The notes under the pieces were generated by a model. The model ran no database searches. It was not told the origin of the DNA and saw only the letters and a program-made list of their open reading frames with translations. A stretch of 64,000 bases of DNA from Gracilaria gracilis (lineage: Eukaryota; Rhodophyta; Florideophyceae; Gracilariales; Gracilariaceae), in contig JARGSG010000224.1 in assembly GCA_030374805.1 (NCBI GenBank), positions 1,054,001 through 1,118,000 on the forward strand. Reading direction: 5' to 3'. The position numbers and the translations under genes are program-made. Positions within the stretch are counted from its first letter, which is position 1. Each line of letters starts with the position of its first letter. Positions 21,797 through 32,684 of this stretch are shown here, in pieces.

Positions 21797-23052
21797 AGCC
21801 AGAGCTTCAATGGCAAGGGTTGCTTACTTCCGTTTTGGAACGTTGCTCCTTCCCGGAGATTATTCCACCCTCGTACGGGTTTGATCTGTCTCGCTTCCGT
21901 ACTTACAGAGAAATTCAATATGGCGCAAACCTTGCGAACTTCGATGCGAACGAACCATTACCTGACGAAATCCCCGAGGATCTTCTACTGTTCCACAGGC
22001 CAGTCATCAGAGCGGAATTTTGTTTTCTGCGACGCCCTTCCGAAAGGGGAAGTTTCTTCGACCGACTGCGAAACGAACGCAAGTGGAGATCCGGGTTCGG
22101 GTATTTGATTCCTCACCAGAACATCGAGGTCGAGAACCTCCGTCCCGAGGCACTAGTGGGTAGATTCGCGCCGTTACCGGCTTGGTGGACCATGTACGAG
22201 GTCCCTCGCGGTTGTTTCGCGGAACTGCCGCTGTGCATCTTCTATGTAGGATCTCGCATGCTTGCGAACCCGAATTACAACTACTGGATGTTGTTCATCG
22301 CCGAATGGGCTGCCCGCGTTCCCGCGTTTCCCCTCTGGGAGGCTTACGATCAACACCGAATCTGGTACATTCCTCCAAAGTTGCGGATCGTCATGAGGGC
22401 ACTCGACCTGTACACCCCGCTGGGTTCCGAGGCGAATGTGATCGAACTAGAGCACATCCTCGAACTCATTGATGAGACTGACTGGAATTCCGTTCCTGCG
22501 GAGAATGTCCCAAGGGGAACTCAGGCGTCATTCGACAGATCACCTCGACGCAGGCATCCGGGTGCCGGAGACTTCATCTACTACAACTCGTGGGAGAGCG
22601 TCCGGATTTCCCGGGCTCAAGCGCATGCGCTACGACAGGTTCATCGGGCCGTACCGACTGGTCACCCAACTGGGTTCATGTTCTCCGACGCATACTACCC
22701 CTCAATAGACGAGGATGATCCAATGGTGGATAACGCAGTCGGAAACCCAGTCGCGGGTGTTCAGACGGTAGCGGTAGGAGTTGCGGCGAATCCAGGTGCT
22801 GGAGCAGTGGCGGCGGCGCCAGTAGCTCCCGTAGAATGGGGAGTCGGCCCTCCACAGGGTAACCCTGACCCTCAGGTGGTGGCGATGCGTAATCAGCTCC
22901 TCAATCTTAGAGTCCCGGTTCCCCCGGATATGTACGACCTCGGCCAACTATTGGCGTTAGGCGCGCAGATGTTCGCAAATCAGCCTCCGGGCGGCCCTCC
23001 CAATGCTGGAGGTGCCGGCCCTGCGGCAGGCTTGCCGTACTCCCAACTCTAG
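21793..23052 (+). CDS. antisense ORF 2 inside the chromovirus
   Basis: 419 codons overlapping ORF 1 by the ATGA junction. It is globular for about 300 residues, with many Trp, Tyr and Pro (SYGFDLSRFRTYREIQYGAN, GRFAPLPAWWTMYEVPRGCF, NPNYNYWMLFIAEWAARVPA, DQHRIWYIPPKLRIVMRALD). It ends in an Ala/Gly/Pro-rich tail (GANPGAGAVAAAP-like, then NQPPGGPPNAGGAGPAAG). The layout, with a disordered head in ORF 1, an alpha-rich body and a flexible Pro/Gly tail, recalls a structural Gag-type protein, but I see no zinc knuckle or known motif. ORF 1 and ORF 2 may once have been a single ORF split by a frameshift, or may be coupled by termination-reinitiation at ATGA. Confidence 0.65.
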   Translation: MKPELQWQGLLTSVLERCSFPEIIPPSYGFDLSRFRTYREIQYGANLANFDANEPLPDEIPEDLLLFHRPVIRAEFCFLRRPSERGSFFDRLRNERKWRSGFGYLIPHQNIEVENLRPEALVGRFAPLPAWWTMYEVPRGCFAELPLCIFYVGSRMLANPNYNYWMLFIAEWAARVPAFPLWEAYDQHRIWYIPPKLRIVMRALDLYTPLGSEANVIELEHILELIDETDWNSVPAENVPRGTQASFDRSPRRRHPGAGDFIYYNSWESVRISRAQAHALRQVHRAVPTGHPTGFMFSDAYYPSIDEDDPMVDNAVGNPVAGVQTVAVGVAANPGAGAVAAAPVAPVEWGVGPPQGNPDPQVVAMRNQLLNLRVPVPPDMYDLGQLLALGAQMFANQPPGGPPNAGGAGPAAGLPYSQL

Positions 23053-23228
23053 GTTGACCGGAAGTGTCCTTCGAACAACGCAGCCTTGCGAACTAGCTAG
23101 TGGCGTAACTTCTTCCTTAGAATAAATCGAACTTCGATCTTCCTTCTTTCTTCTTAACCGATCTTCGGTCCCCAGTACTTCTGTCTTCATCGAACTTCGA
23201 TACTTCATCTTCATCTTCACGTGCTTCT

Positions 23229-23699
23229 TCACGACCATTCACATAAACCGTTAGACGGTGCTTCGCTTCTTCCCATAAATGGGTATCCGTAAACCGGAGT
23301 ATAACTCTTCTTATCCGTAAACCGGAAAATCTTCATCCCTAAGCAACTCTTCTTCCCACAAGGGACCAAAAAGTACAACTTGACCTCATGATACCACCAC
23401 ATCCCGCGAGCGGGCCAGTCGATTTCACCAACGACACAGTTCGGATACCCAACTTGAGCTCTATCCATGTCTGGAGGTAGCGAGATACGCTGACGCCGAT
23501 AATAGGCAAGAACCTTTGACCTCGGTAGGTGTTGAATGGGTTCCATTGTATCCTCTTCAGGAGTGTATCCGTACCAACGGACTTGATATAAAGTCCTTCC
23601 GTCGGCTTCAACGACATGACGCACAATGCGACCAATACCGAACTCTTGCGAGTACACTTCCCGTTTTCGGGTCTCCATACCAAGTGCGGCGCTTCCCAC
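23229..23699 (-). CDS. chromodomain protein of the chromovirus
   Basis: The frame opens with GTG at 23699; the first ATG is at 23678 (METRKREVYSQEFGIGRIVR). It encodes a clear chromodomain: GRIVRHVVEADGRTLYQVRW, then YGYTPEEDTMEPIQHLPRSK and VLAYYRRQRISL. The aromatic residues expected for a methyl-lysine cage (Tyr, Trp, Tyr) are present. In chromoviruses this domain sits at the integrase C-terminus and steers integration to heterochromatin. Here it is about 720 bases downstream of the integrase stop, in its own ORF. A roughly 85-residue tail of unknown function follows. Insertion into a satellite array fits the targeting idea. Confidence 0.8.
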   Translation of the reverse strand: MGSAALGMETRKREVYSQEFGIGRIVRHVVEADGRTLYQVRWYGYTPEEDTMEPIQHLPRSKVLAYYRRQRISLPPDMDRAQVGYPNCVVGEIDWPARGMWWYHEVKLYFLVPCGKKSCLGMKIFRFTDKKSYTPVYGYPFMGRSEAPSNGLCEWS

Positions 23700-23942
23700 G
23701 GTTGGGGATCATCTCACAAGGTTAAAGAAGGCACGAGACTTCCCTCGAACGAGGTTCTCCACGTCTTGAAACTTGGCTTCACTTCGCGAACTTCGCGTAA
23801 TTTCGTCGTGACGGCGACAAGCTAATTCGGGAACCCCACGGTCTTTCTTCCACTTCTGGAAGGTTCCTCAAAGCTCTCGTTCATACGAGTCAAACGGTAC
23901 ACCGTGAATAGCGCAAATTCGAAAGACCGACGAACGGTAGCT

Positions 23943-24299
23943 TCACCAATTCGGCATAGTTCTCGGCTTGACGAGGTAGACAGTTCTGACGGTGGTGCGG
24001 CGTTGTTGCGCTCCCTGCGCAGGGCGGCGGTTCACCCGGCCACGCGGCATGTGCCACAACACGTGATTGTCCGAGCGCCACAAATTGGCAAGTCTGCGCA
24101 CTGCGCACGCGCCGTGCTCGGCCACCCGTTTGCCAACGGTCAGCGACCACTCACTAAGGGTTACCACGCTGCAGCGTGCGTTCGCGTCGTACGCGTGCCA
24201 CTCTGTAATCCCAAAAATCGGAAATCCGGGAGATTTGCACTTGTGCACCTGCGGCGGCGGCGGCGCCTCCTTATGCATCTGCACTGCACTACCACGCAC
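23943..24299 (-). CDS. uncharacterised ORF between integrase and chromodomain
   Basis: 118 codons in a GC-richer patch of the element: MHKEAPPPPQVHKCKSPGFP, then IFGITEWHAYDANARCSVVT and a basic end. No domain is recognised. It could be a captured fragment or simply an open frame. Confidence 0.25.
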   Translation of the reverse strand: MRGSAVQMHKEAPPPPQVHKCKSPGFPIFGITEWHAYDANARCSVVTLSEWSLTVGKRVAEHGACAVRRLANLWRSDNHVLWHMPRGRVNRRPAQGAQQRRTTVRTVYLVKPRTMPNW

Positions 24300-24420
24300 C
24301 GTGAAGTACTTCTCGGGGTGTTATCTTCGAAGTCTCACAGGGGAAAACCATGAAATGGTATCATCATCGTCCAACTCACATCCTGAGCCAACCCAGCCAA
24401 GTCTGGTTCGCGTTCACGCG

Positions 24421-26337
24421 TTAATCCTCCGCATGCTGCGGTTGTTCCGGATCAGCGGGTACTGTCTTCAAAGCGCGCGGTCTCTTCGCCTCGCGAATGC
24501 GCGGTATCGCGACTTGCGACTTCCCAGACTGGGCTTCACTTCTGACATCTGACTTTCCTTCTCGCGAGCGAGCTTCACCGACCTTCGGTACTTCAGCAAC
24601 CGAGCTAGCGGTAACTTCTAGACTTGAGATAACTTCGGCGTCGTTACTCCGCCACTCTCCTACTGAAGCAACTGTGTTACCAGTAATATCGCGAATTCCA
24701 GCAGATGGAGAACCGGGCGACACCGTAGAATTAGTAGTTGCACCAGGTGCATCAGCGGTTTCCTCCCCCTCTTTAGGGGTCCCTACGGGCTCCATCAGAA
24801 GATGAGGTGGGGGGGTTACTCTTGTGAACACTCGTGTAGAGTTTGTTGGGTTATTCCAAGTCAATGTAGTTGAATCTCCCGTCTTCGAGTCACCTAATTT
24901 AGGTAGATCTGACAATCCTCGATCCGGGTGCGGAAGAATCGCGGGACGGGATGACGTAGCATCTGTTGATGGAACTTCTTCCTGTGTAGGATCCCCTGAT
25001 TGGTTATTGGTTGTAACCTGTCTGAAAGGCGGAGTAGGTGCCAGTACGACGCGGTCACGGGATACACGCTCGTGTTGCTTATCAATGTCGATAACGACAG
25101 TATCTGGAGTAAGAGAAATAACTCGATACGGTCCGTCGGCGATCGGAGACAGCTTATGTCGTCGTTCCTTCTCAGGATTATAATACTCCTTTCGTCGGAA
25201 CACGTAGTCATTAGCTTTCTCCATTGATCGTTTGCCGCGCAACCGGCTGTCGAAATTTCGCTTGTACCCGAGTTGAGCCTTGTCTATGGCCTTCCGGGCT
25301 ACCGGTACCATCTTCTCCAACCAATTTTTCCAGGTGTCCCTGTACGGTCCCGTCGACGGGAAAGACGATAGCGTCGCTTGAGCTTCAATTGCCACAGGTG
25401 GCGGAATCCTCGAGAGGACCAATTCAAACGGCGACAGCGACGTAACCAGATGTACCTGGGTGTTATATGCGTAAGTTATCGCATCAGTGTACAGGTGCCA
25501 ATCCTTTGGGTGATTTACAATGTAGGATCTCAATGCGTTTAGCATCGTACGGTTGAACCGTTCTACCTGCCCATTGCACTGGGGATGATATGTTGTTGTA
25601 AACAAATTCTTAATATCCAAGATACGACAAACGTCCTGAAAGAATCTCGATGTAAATTGCGAGCCATTATCTGATAACAGATGAACGGGTGGTCCGTGAA
25701 TGAAAACCCAATGCGTCACAAACGCTTGTGCCACAATACTGGCGGTTATCCGTTTAAGTGGAACAGTTCGCACGAGCTTCGCAAACCTGTCCGTGACAAC
25801 CAGAAGGTAACGGTGACCGCGGGCGGTTTTAATCAATTCACCAAGAATGTCGATGGCGACAAACTCCGACGGGGAGCGAGCTGGGAACAGCGATAACTTC
25901 TTTGAGTGACGCCTCAATTTGACGCTGTTCTTAGCGCATTCCGTACACGAACGGCGCACTGCATAGCAGTCGAATGCCATAGCTGGCCAATAAAAGTCTC
26001 TGCGGAGAGTGAGATATGACTTCCTGCCACCAGGGTGAGCTCCGATTTTCACGTGATGTGAGATATGGAGGACTCTCTATTGTAAGGAGTGAGGTACGAC
26101 AATCTGTGGTCGAGATTCGAGAATCCTTACGAGGAATCCCTGATCGTTTGTCACGAAGTGTAAGTTCATTCCCTCGTTAAGACGGGCCCTAATCTGTGTA
26201 CAGAACGGATCCGAGTGTGGTTCACGTATCAACTCTTCAGCCGTAATGGGCTCAAATGAACCGGGTAGCGGTGTAACCGGTCCGGTGGCGAGTATGTCGT
26301 CGCATACGTCATCCAGAATCTCTGGTTCTTTCTCGAA
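24421..26337 (-). CDS. integrase region of pol
   Basis: The frame is continuous with RT-RH. After the TAA at 26340-26338 it reads FEKEPEILDDVCDD and so on to PQIVVPHSLQ, then TAG at 26079-26077, then RVLHISHHVKIGAHPGGRKS. The zinc-binding HHCC domain is present (HISHH...CTECAKNS). The catalytic core has AIDILG, LLSDNGSQFTS and NGQVERFNRT with exactly 35 residues between the second Asp and the Glu (D,D-35-E). The C-terminus holds a GPYRVISLTPDTVVID segment and a long Ser/Thr/Pro-rich tail to the stop at 24421. Integrase inserts the cDNA into chromatin. The ORF proper starts at about 26052. Two in-frame stops make the polyprotein non-continuous. Confidence 0.93.
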
Positions 26338-27894
26338 TTATTCAGCCATGAAGCAGGGGATGTCGTCGTCATCGACAGTTTCTGCTTCACCAGAAGTTCC
26401 CAAGCGGGAGAGCCCATCTGCCTGCATGCTCAGAGTTCCCCGTTTGTAACGGACTTCGAAATCAAATTCCGACAAGTGGAGACGCCATCTCATAAGGCGA
26501 CCTGATGGCTCAGATATCTCCATAAGCCAACGGAGTGCCGAATGATCGGTGTGCATCTGAAAATGGGTTCCCATAAGATACGGTCTCAGAGTTGAGAGTG
26601 CCCATACAACGGCAAGACATTCTTTCTCGGAAACCGAGTAGTTGCGCTCATGCACATTCAGCGAACGGGACCAGTATCCAACTGGGCGTCGTACGCCATC
26701 TTTCGACCCTTGGAAAAGCGCACAACCAACTTGGTATTCACTGGCATCAGTATCCACTTTATAAGGAAGCCCAGGAGTGGGTAATGCCAAGACTGGCGGT
26801 GACGTAACGGCGGCGACAAGCGCCGAAAAGGCGGACGCTTCCGCGTCGCCAAAGGGTTCCAGTTTAACTGGCTTTCCTTTCCTGAGGAGTTGGTTAAGGG
26901 GAGCTGCTGTATCAGCAAAGTTCGGTACAAACCGACGGTAGACGTTACACAATCCGAGAAATGAGCGAAGTTCCGTTTGAGTTGTCGGATGCTTCGCTTT
27001 TTTCAGCGACTTCACCCTTACCTCGTCAATCGAGAGCTCTCCGGGCCGGATTATGTGACCAAGATATTTCACCGACTCGGTAAAGAACTCGCATTTTTTG
27101 AGTTTCAAGGTAACACCTGCGTCTTGCAGAACCTGCATAACTTCCCTCACCTGGGAGATGTGATCATCCAGATTGTGGGAGAATACGACAATGTCGTCGA
27201 GGTACACCAAACAAGTCTTCCACTTGAATCTGGCTAACAGAATATCAATCGCACGCTGAAACGTAGCGGGAGCATTCGTTAAACCGAAGGGCATCAGTCG
27301 AAAGCGGAATAAGCCTTGGTGGCATACAAACGCGGTCTTGTTGCGGTCCTCCTTCCGAAGTGGAACCTGCCAGTAACCCCAATTGGCATCGAGGGTTGTA
27401 AAGACTTTGGCGCTGCCAAGATAGTCAATGTACTCATTCATCCGTGGAATCGGATAAACGTCTTTGACGGTAACGGCGTTCAGACGCCTGTAGTCGATAC
27501 AGAATCGCCACGATCCATCCCATTTCGGAACTAGCACGACTGGAGATGCCCAGGAAGATTGAGCGGGCTCAATTACGCCGGCGCGTAACATTTTCTCGAC
27601 TTGAGACTTCTCTTCTTCCCGCGCTTTCGGGCCAGCCCGGTACCGGTGTTGCGCAATGGGTCTTGTTTTTGGTAACAGATCAATACGGTGTTCCGTAATT
27701 CCAAATGTTCCAAGTGAACCATCCCACATGGGAGTAAAATCACGGAGCATGTCCTTTAACTTCCCACGGTGGGATTCAGGAACATGTTCCAGATTCAACT
27801 TTTCTAACTCCTCGACAAGATCTGTCTGGTATGTGCCTGGCGGCAAGGCCTTGGTAACCGAGGTGACCGGTTGTTCGTGACCCGAATTCACCAA
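26338..27894 (-). CDS. reverse transcriptase-RNase H region of pol
   Basis: 518 codons with all Ty3/gypsy RT blocks: SSWASPVVLVPKWDGSWRFC, IDYRRLNAVTVKDVYPIPRM, TTLDANWGYWQVPLRKEDR, FRLMPFGLTNAPATFQRAID and VYLDDIVVFSHNLDDHISQ (catalytic YLDD). RNase H follows: YKVDTDASEYQVGCALFQG, SEKECLAVVWALSTLRPYL and FQMHTDHSALRWLM. The upstream linker is reached only across a frameshift near 27895. The TAA after CFMAE is followed by in-frame pol sequence. Confidence 0.97.
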   Translation of the reverse strand: MVNSGHEQPVTSVTKALPPGTYQTDLVEELEKLNLEHVPESHRGKLKDMLRDFTPMWDGSLGTFGITEHRIDLLPKTRPIAQHRYRAGPKAREEEKSQVEKMLRAGVIEPAQSSWASPVVLVPKWDGSWRFCIDYRRLNAVTVKDVYPIPRMNEYIDYLGSAKVFTTLDANWGYWQVPLRKEDRNKTAFVCHQGLFRFRLMPFGLTNAPATFQRAIDILLARFKWKTCLVYLDDIVVFSHNLDDHISQVREVMQVLQDAGVTLKLKKCEFFTESVKYLGHIIRPGELSIDEVRVKSLKKAKHPTTQTELRSFLGLCNVYRRFVPNFADTAAPLNQLLRKGKPVKLEPFGDAEASAFSALVAAVTSPPVLALPTPGLPYKVDTDASEYQVGCALFQGSKDGVRRPVGYWSRSLNVHERNYSVSEKECLAVVWALSTLRPYLMGTHFQMHTDHSALRWLMEISEPSGRLMRWRLHLSEFDFEVRYKRGTLSMQADGLSRLGTSGEAETVDDDDIPCFMAE

Positions 27895-28036
27895 AGCTAC
27901 TTCGTAAGTGCGGCGTCATCCAAAACAGCGGAGTTCACATCGTTTCCATTCGCGAAAGAACCGGAAGAAACCGGACGCTCGTCCCCCTCCTTAGAGTCAG
28001 GCACGCCGATAACCTCGGAAGCGGGTATCTTTGTCT

Positions 28037-28760
28037 TCACGATAGCCTGCGGGTGCGGGAGAACGGACCCAGTACTCGGTGTTTAACCAACCACTTCGTG
28101 GTTTTGCCAAAGTTGGCGATAAGTACCTTAAAAGGTTCACCGGGTTCGATGTAAACGACACCGTTAGCAACGGCAAGTTGCCGCTGGTCGTATAAAGACG
28201 ATGAAGATTGCACTAATTTTATTCCATGTTGCTTGGAGATACCCTGCACCCATATCTGGGATTCCGGCGGGATTGAAACGGATTTCGCAAGCCGAAGCTT
28301 CCTAGACTTTGGATCCATGTTTGGAACTTTTTGAGCCACAGGTAACGGCACACGCTTCCGGATAGAGCTGCGTAGTGGCTTCCGAACGATCGGAATGGTA
28401 GTTCCGTTTCCCATTTCCTCGGATTTCTCCCTCGGGCGTATCGCTTCAACAAAGCGGTCGCAAAGGTCACAACCGAGAATGACCGGTGCTGCGAGAGAGT
28501 CGCAAACGACAAAATCCAGCTTCACCAGATAGGTGCCTAATCAGAGATATGTACCCCGCCGTCTTCAACGGGTTATTGTTCGCGTCGGCGATATCCAATC
28601 CTGGACCATAAAGAACACATTCCCGAAGTTCCGGGGCCAAAAATGAAGAATGTATAAGATTCGGCGCTGCGCCAGTGTCTAAAACAGACAGTTGTCGAGC
28701 CATAAACTGGTGTGATAAGCCGAGATCGGCATAAACCTTATAATTCCTCTTGGCCATCAC
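28037..28760 (-). pseudogene. retroviral-type aspartic protease region of pol, frameshifted
   Basis: One frame gives LSVLDTGAAPNLIHSSFLAP (active-site DTGA) and IADANNNPLKTAGYI. After a one-base shift near 28520 a second frame gives KLDFVVCDSLAAPVILGCDL, the conserved strand and turn after the protease active site. A linker follows (VAQKVPNMDPKSRKLRLAKS, then GEPFKVLIANFGKTTKW). Further frameshifts near 28060 and 27900 separate it from RT. The protease would cleave the Gag-Pol polyprotein, but this copy cannot make an uninterrupted one. Confidence 0.75.
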
Positions 28761-28969
28761 AAGGACTCGATCCTAGGCACGAGGATTGCGTACACGCACC
28801 CATGGACGACGTAAAACCGCAAGCGGTCCTGAGTCAACGTCTGACTGAGCCATTTTCCTTGTTAGGATAATCCTCTTCAGGAAATCAGCCGGGGAGCGAA
28901 GCGGCGGCGCCTCTGGCGTCTCCAACTTCGGCTCAAGAGACGCCCCTCCCATAGAGGAAACTCCCAAGT

Positions 28970-31060
28970 CTAGTTTTTCTGGGCTGGTTCCGCCGGTGAA
29001 GGCGTTCCCTGTCCAAGGTTGGGGACAGAATTCCCGGTTTCGGGGTGAATCACAGTTAACTGTCCAGTCGGGTTCCGAGCTTCCACGTTACTAACGTTCT
29101 GTCTTTCATCAGGATTGCCAAACTTGGCCTTCTGCTCTTCATAGCTTTTCCTCGGAACTCGAGCACGGTCAGCTGGTGACAACGATTCATACCAATCGAT
29201 TATTTTCGGTAACTCCCGAGCGGGCAACATGCACACAGGTGCAATATGACCGTGTCGGTAACATATATGACAGATTGCCGTTACCGGCTTATCGAAAGTT
29301 CGATTGCTATCTGTCCGACGCTGCGGTTGCGCATTAACCCATCCTGGGCGTGAGAAACGGCTTCCGTTGTTCGCGTAAGCGAGTTGGGCTGCCGTTACCG
29401 GTTGTCCTCCCATGTAGAGAGCTGGGTCAGGTTCCGAAGTCGGAGCAGTTGACGACGGAATCTCAGACGACCGGTACGAATCGGGATGACCTGCAATGAA
29501 ATGCACATTATCCAAATCCGGATTGACGGAACCCCCACGTTCCAGAGAAGAGGATGGAGATGACTCGTGTACGAGAAGAGCCTTCGAACGATGAGACTTC
29601 TTAGGGTTGCGAGCACGCAAGGCTTCGCCCTCCGCTTGGGCAAACTGGACCAATTCCTGATACGTAACTCTACGTTTCTCCTCGCGATATCGCGCGACCA
29701 AAGCCCTGATTGAAGGAACCAATCCATCCACGAACATCGTGCATCTTTCCTCGGCGGAATAAACGTTACCACAGCGATGGAACGCTTTGTTCAACCTAGT
29801 TGAGTATGCCGTTTTGGTTTCATCCGGCCTTTGCTTCGTATCTCGCAGAGCGAGCGTCGCGTTATGAATCGCGTTTCCTGTCGCGTACGGCCTGAAGAGG
29901 TACTGAACCGCTTCCAGCCAGCAAGTAACACCTCTCTCAGACGCACGGGATGATCCGCGAACGGAATTGAACTGATCTTCAGCCATCCCTGACAGAAAAT
30001 AGGGTAAAGCGAGAAACGCTTCAGCCTCGTGCATACCGAGTATATCGGCCTCCTGCACAAAGCGGGCAAGGAAATCCAGAACCATAATGGAATCTTCGCC
30101 ATCGAATTTCCTCGTCAGGACAATATTCGGTCTCCTGATGTGATCCTTCACCTTACCCGTACTCCGGGAAGTTCGGCGCGACGAAGAATCATCTAATCGG
30201 TAATAACGATACAAGAGCAGCTTACAATACAGGATATTCGTTGGTTTCAACTCCTTGAGTCCAAGATGACGTCTTCCTTTTTCGCGTGAGCGAATAGCAC
30301 CTTGAGAGGTAAACGTCGCCCTCGACTTCGTTCCACGGGAGCGACTTCTATACCGATGTCGGTCCTCGTCACTGTCAGACGAATCAGACGATGACTTCGC
30401 AGAGTGAACACTTGAGTCAGAACTTGACGAATCCGAAATGTAACGGACTTCCTACTTAGACTTGCGGCTACCGCGGACCGGCGACCGGTGACTTGAGTGC
30501 CTGGAGCCTTCTTGTTCGGCTTTCTTCGCGGCATCCGCGTTATCCATTCGGATCAGTTCTTCCAGAGCGGAAAGACGGCCCGTCAAACGGTTGTTTTCTT
30601 CACGGAGTTCCTGAATCGAGGATTGATGAAGCTGAATAAAAGCAAGTGGGTCATCCAGGTTTTCCAAGATGGAATTAACGTCACGACGTAAGACACGAAT
30701 GTCATTTGACGCATTCCTGACTAGGGCTTCATCCAGTTGTCGTCGGATGGTCTGGAGATCCTCGAATAACGAGTTTTGCGCTAGCTGACTGACGCGCAGT
30801 TGTGACTCGAGATACGAGAATCCAGGGGTTTGGGCCACCTGTGCTGGCCTTTCCGAACCCGGAGCACCGGCAATCGGTGGAGCTCCTGGTGAGGAATTAA
30901 CCATCGGTGTTGTGACCGAAGAAGCCCTCTGGGGCACAGGATCCGTTTCAACGTGCGGAGTTTCCGGTGGAGCGGATGCGCGAGAACGCGGAGGCCTAGG
31001 CGGAGGCACGTTCACATTCTCAGCGGAACCATTCCGAGTATCCGGAGGTTGTGGCACCAT
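28970..31060 (-). pseudogene. Gag polyprotein with zinc knuckle, one in-frame TAG
   Basis: One collinear frame of 697 codons interrupted by TAG at 30454-30452. The first part (ATG 31060) is Pro/Ser-rich followed by coiled coil (ELREENNRLTGRLSALEELI). After the stop the same frame continues EVRYISDSSSSDSS with an Arg/Ser stretch, then the capsid-like Ty3 domain (TRKFDGEDSIMVLDFLARFV, then QDTKQRP-like linker and AYSTRLNKAFHRCGNVYSAE). Near the C-terminus is the nucleocapsid knuckle CHICYRHGHIAPVC (C-x2-C-x4-H-x4-C). Gag builds the virus-like particle. The single stop lies in the flexible linker between coiled coil and capsid. Its context AAG TAG GAA GT is the same as at the hAT stop. Confidence 0.85.
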
Positions 31061-31265
31061 GTCGTGACCACGAAAAACCGGAAGACGGTAAACTCAAGAC
31101 ACTGAGAGAATCCAAATTGTCCCAAAGGGGAAACCAATTACAAACAAGCAACGAGTCTTCACTGTTCACCAGTAAACTTCCAAACGGAACCAAAAACAAC
31201 TTCTCAACAACTGAGTAACTCCGAAATCGAAACGAATCAAATAAAAACCCAACCCGTTCTAGGTC

Positions 31266-31283
31266 TTCTAAGTCGGGAGACCA
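31266..31283 (-). other. putative primer-binding site of the chromovirus
   Basis: Two bases inside the 5' LTR boundary the minus strand starts TGGTCTCCCGACTTAG. TGG complements the CCA end of a tRNA, as expected for a primer-binding site. I could not match the following bases to a particular tRNA. Confidence 0.45.
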
Positions 31284-31285
31284 CT

Positions 31286-32255
31286 TGTAGTGCAAAACCC
31301 AGTGATGGGAGACGCACTCAAGGAGTTCGATTCCTCACTCCCTATGAAGGATAGACTCAGTGGATGAGCCCTCCGAACACGGAAAGTGCGGGTGTAAGTC
31401 CGCCCGTGGTACGGGATATACCTACGGAGGTTGAAGAACGGGCCAGTAGCTAGAGTAGCTCAAGATCAGAAGGCGGAGTGTAGAGAAGCAGTTGTGAATC
31501 AGAGACGGTGAAAACCCTACGGAAAAGAAAGGGAAAAGAGAAAAAGAGAGAGGAATCCCCCGGCGGGGCGTGCGGAAAGCGGCAACAGACCCGGCGGCGG
31601 GAGACGATAGTGTATTAAGCTCACGTGGCAAAGCTCTATACAGAGACGGAAGTACTACCAATTGTGGTGTAAAGCAGATACCTGCACAAGTAAACAAAAG
31701 AATAAGTCCAAAGACACGGAGTAAAATAAGCCCGAAGGCACGGCCACAATGGTCAGTATTGCCTGAATGATCCCAAGGAATAGAATGAATCCTACCGTAC
31801 GCGGTGTTTCTCCTGACGGAGTTCTACACTTCGCGATGGCGAAACGAACTAGAGACGAACTCGGTTACCCTTTACTGAGGGGCGGAGGTGGCCGCGAGTT
31901 CACCTCCTTATATCGTAACCGATTATTTAGTTAAACTAAATTAAATAAGTAAAGTGCACACTTGTGCAGGTCCACACACGTGGAGACATGTGCAACCCGC
32001 GGCAGCGGCCAGTAAAACATTCGACTATCGAAACAAATCACCTGTCAATGGGTCCAAATTACCACACGCGTACACGCGACCAACCAGTCATAACCTGCCA
32101 TTGCTGGCCCCAACCCCAGGGGTTATCCATGAAATTCCACCAAAAGTTCCCATAATTAGGCCATAATTCATGACTTCATCCAACTTGGATCAATCTCGCG
32201 ATGCGAGTTATGACCAGTATCAGCATTGATTCCCACGAACTCGCGTTGTCCTACA
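31286..32255 (-). repeat. 5' LTR of the chromovirus
   Basis: 970 bp, TGTAG...CTACA. It is the 5' LTR in element orientation and is followed on the right by the duplicated TCATT (32256-32260). Confidence 0.97.
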
Positions 32256-32684
32256 TCATTATGAACACATACTTGCTATAAACATTATAAACATACATTA
32301 GTATACACTGAGTAGTGTACACTCAATATAAACGTACACCAGTGTACACTCACTATGAACATACACTAGTGTACACTCACTAGTAGACACTCACTATAAA
32401 CATTCACTAGTGTACACTCACTATGAACATACACTAGTGTACACTCACTAGTGGACACTCACTATAAACATTCACTAGTGTACACTCACTATGAACATAC
32501 ACTAGTGTACACTCACTAGTGAACACTCACTATAAACATTCACTAGTGTACACTCACTATGAACATACACTAGTGTACACTCACTAGTGAACACTCACTA
32601 TAAACATTCACTAGTGTACGCTCACTATGAACATACACTAGTGTACACTCACTATTGAACACTCACTAGTGAACACTCACTACA
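32256..32684 (+). repeat. satellite array, segment 2, with a 68-bp higher-order unit
   Basis: Continuation of the CACTAGTG satellite after the retrotransposon. Between about 32388 and 32660 a 68-bp composite unit repeats about four times. It consists of CACTCACTATAAACATT (17), CACTAGTGTACACTCACTAT plus GAACATA (27), and CACTAGTGTACACTCACTAG plus TGGA (24). Confidence 0.9.

Larger units (their letters stand above)
20137..32255 (-). mobile_element. complete Ty3/gypsy LTR retrotransposon (chromovirus), 12,119 bp
   Basis: Two 970-bp LTRs (20137-21106 and 31286-32255) begin TGTAG and end CTACA, are identical in length and very similar in sequence, and are flanked by TCATT. Gag and pol are read on the minus strand, so 31286-32255 is the 5' LTR. 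Order in element direction: 5' LTR, gag (31060-28970), protease (28760-28037), reverse transcriptase/RNase H (27894-26338), integrase (to 24421), a chromodomain ORF (23699-23229), then two antisense ORFs (21188-23052 on plus), a polypurine tract, and the 3' LTR. RT before integrase plus a chromodomain defines a chromovirus. Gag-pol has in-frame stops (30452, 26338, 26077) and several frameshifts in the protease-RT region. The insertion therefore looks recent by LTR similarity, while the coding capacity is broken. Confidence 0.97.
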
